Source: an uncultured Rhodoluna sp. (GTDB lineage Bacteria > Actinomycetota > Actinomycetes > Actinomycetales > Microbacteriaceae). From it: DNA of 6,394 nt. The DNA lies in the NCBI GenBank assembly GCA_937898095.1, contig CALDKR010000059.1, positions 1 to 6,394 on the forward strand, in the 5' to 3' direction. Positions 6,338-6,394 of the stretch are shown here, in pieces (positions within the stretch are counted from its first letter, which is position 1; the number at the start of each line of letters is the position of its first letter). The notes under the pieces were generated by a model, which worked only from the letters and a program-made list of their open reading frames with translations, had not been told where the DNA came from and ran no database searches. The position numbers were made by a program, and so were the translations under genes.

Positions 6338-6394
6338 AAATATACCACCTCTGCCCGGCTTATAAATGAAGGTTTGGGGGCTCACGAGTTGCGC
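6338..6394 (+). other. Region after scpB, probably leading into the next gene (start unresolved)
   Basis: Two + frames are open to the window edge. One begins at ATG 6366 (MKVWGLTSC). The other is open from the scpB stop and reads NEGLGAHELR at its end, with TTG 6374 as a possible start. The second looks more like the polar lead-in of an RsuA/RluB-type pseudouridine synthase, which often reads near xxRLQKVLA, and such a gene follows scpB in related actinobacteria (Rv1711 in M. tuberculosis). TATAAA at 6361-6366 could be a -10 box for a near-leaderless start. GAAGG at 6368-6372 is only one base from TTG 6374, too close to serve it. The identity of the next gene is inference from context, not from these 57 bases. 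Confidence 0.3.

Noticed and set aside
6344..6352. ACCACCTCT resembling the 3' end of 16S rRNA (anti-Shine-Dalgarno)
   Set aside because: Only six bases (CACCTC) match, and there is no other rRNA sequence around it.

Overview
The window looks like an ordinary chromosomal core segment of a high-GC Gram-positive bacterium (Actinobacteria), most likely a member of the Microbacteriaceae with a small genome. All genes are on the + strand. The protein motifs are actinobacterial: a mycobacterial-type ADP-ribose pyrophosphatase Nudix box, the MCNQKGGVGKTT Walker A of the ParA-like protein, and the PyrG N-terminus. The gene order recN - pyrG - Nudix - xerD - parA-like - scpA - scpB matches, from memory, Mycobacterium tuberculosis Rv1696-Rv1710 with several genes missing. 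Moderate GC (about 60% in recN, about 47-50% in scpA by sampled hand counts), gaps of 2-8 bases and overlapping starts suggest a streamlined genome such as the freshwater Luna-type Microbacteriaceae. The genus is inference.

Layout: 1-810 is the 3' part of recN (DNA repair ATPase). A 91-base gap (811-901) holds the probable pyrG promoter, and pyrG may be leaderless from ATG 902. pyrG (902-2563, CTP synthase), a Nudix ADP-ribose pyrophosphatase (2572-3138) and xerD (3141-4067, tyrosine recombinase) follow almost without gaps and look like one transcription unit. A 39-base gap with the best Shine-Dalgarno sequence in the window precedes a ParA-like ATPase (4107-4943). scpA (4927-5754) and scpB (5744-6337) then follow with overlapping starts. 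The last 57 bases lead into the next gene, whose start cannot be fixed here; in related genomes it is an rRNA pseudouridine synthase.

Functionally, recN covers double-strand-break repair, while pyrG and the Nudix enzyme cover nucleotide metabolism and clean-up. xerD, the ParA-like ATPase, scpA and scpB form a chromosome-maintenance group: dimer resolution, a ParA-type ATPase without a neighbouring ParB, and the two non-SMC subunits of the SMC condensin complex. I see no mobile element, CRISPR array, RNA gene, toxin system or other undescribed system. The points worth a second look are modest: a possible leaderless pyrG promoter, an eight-base promoter-like word shared by pyrG and parA, a direct repeat upstream of pyrG, the missing genes between recN and pyrG, the ParB-less ParA with an altered C-terminal motif, and a composition gradient.
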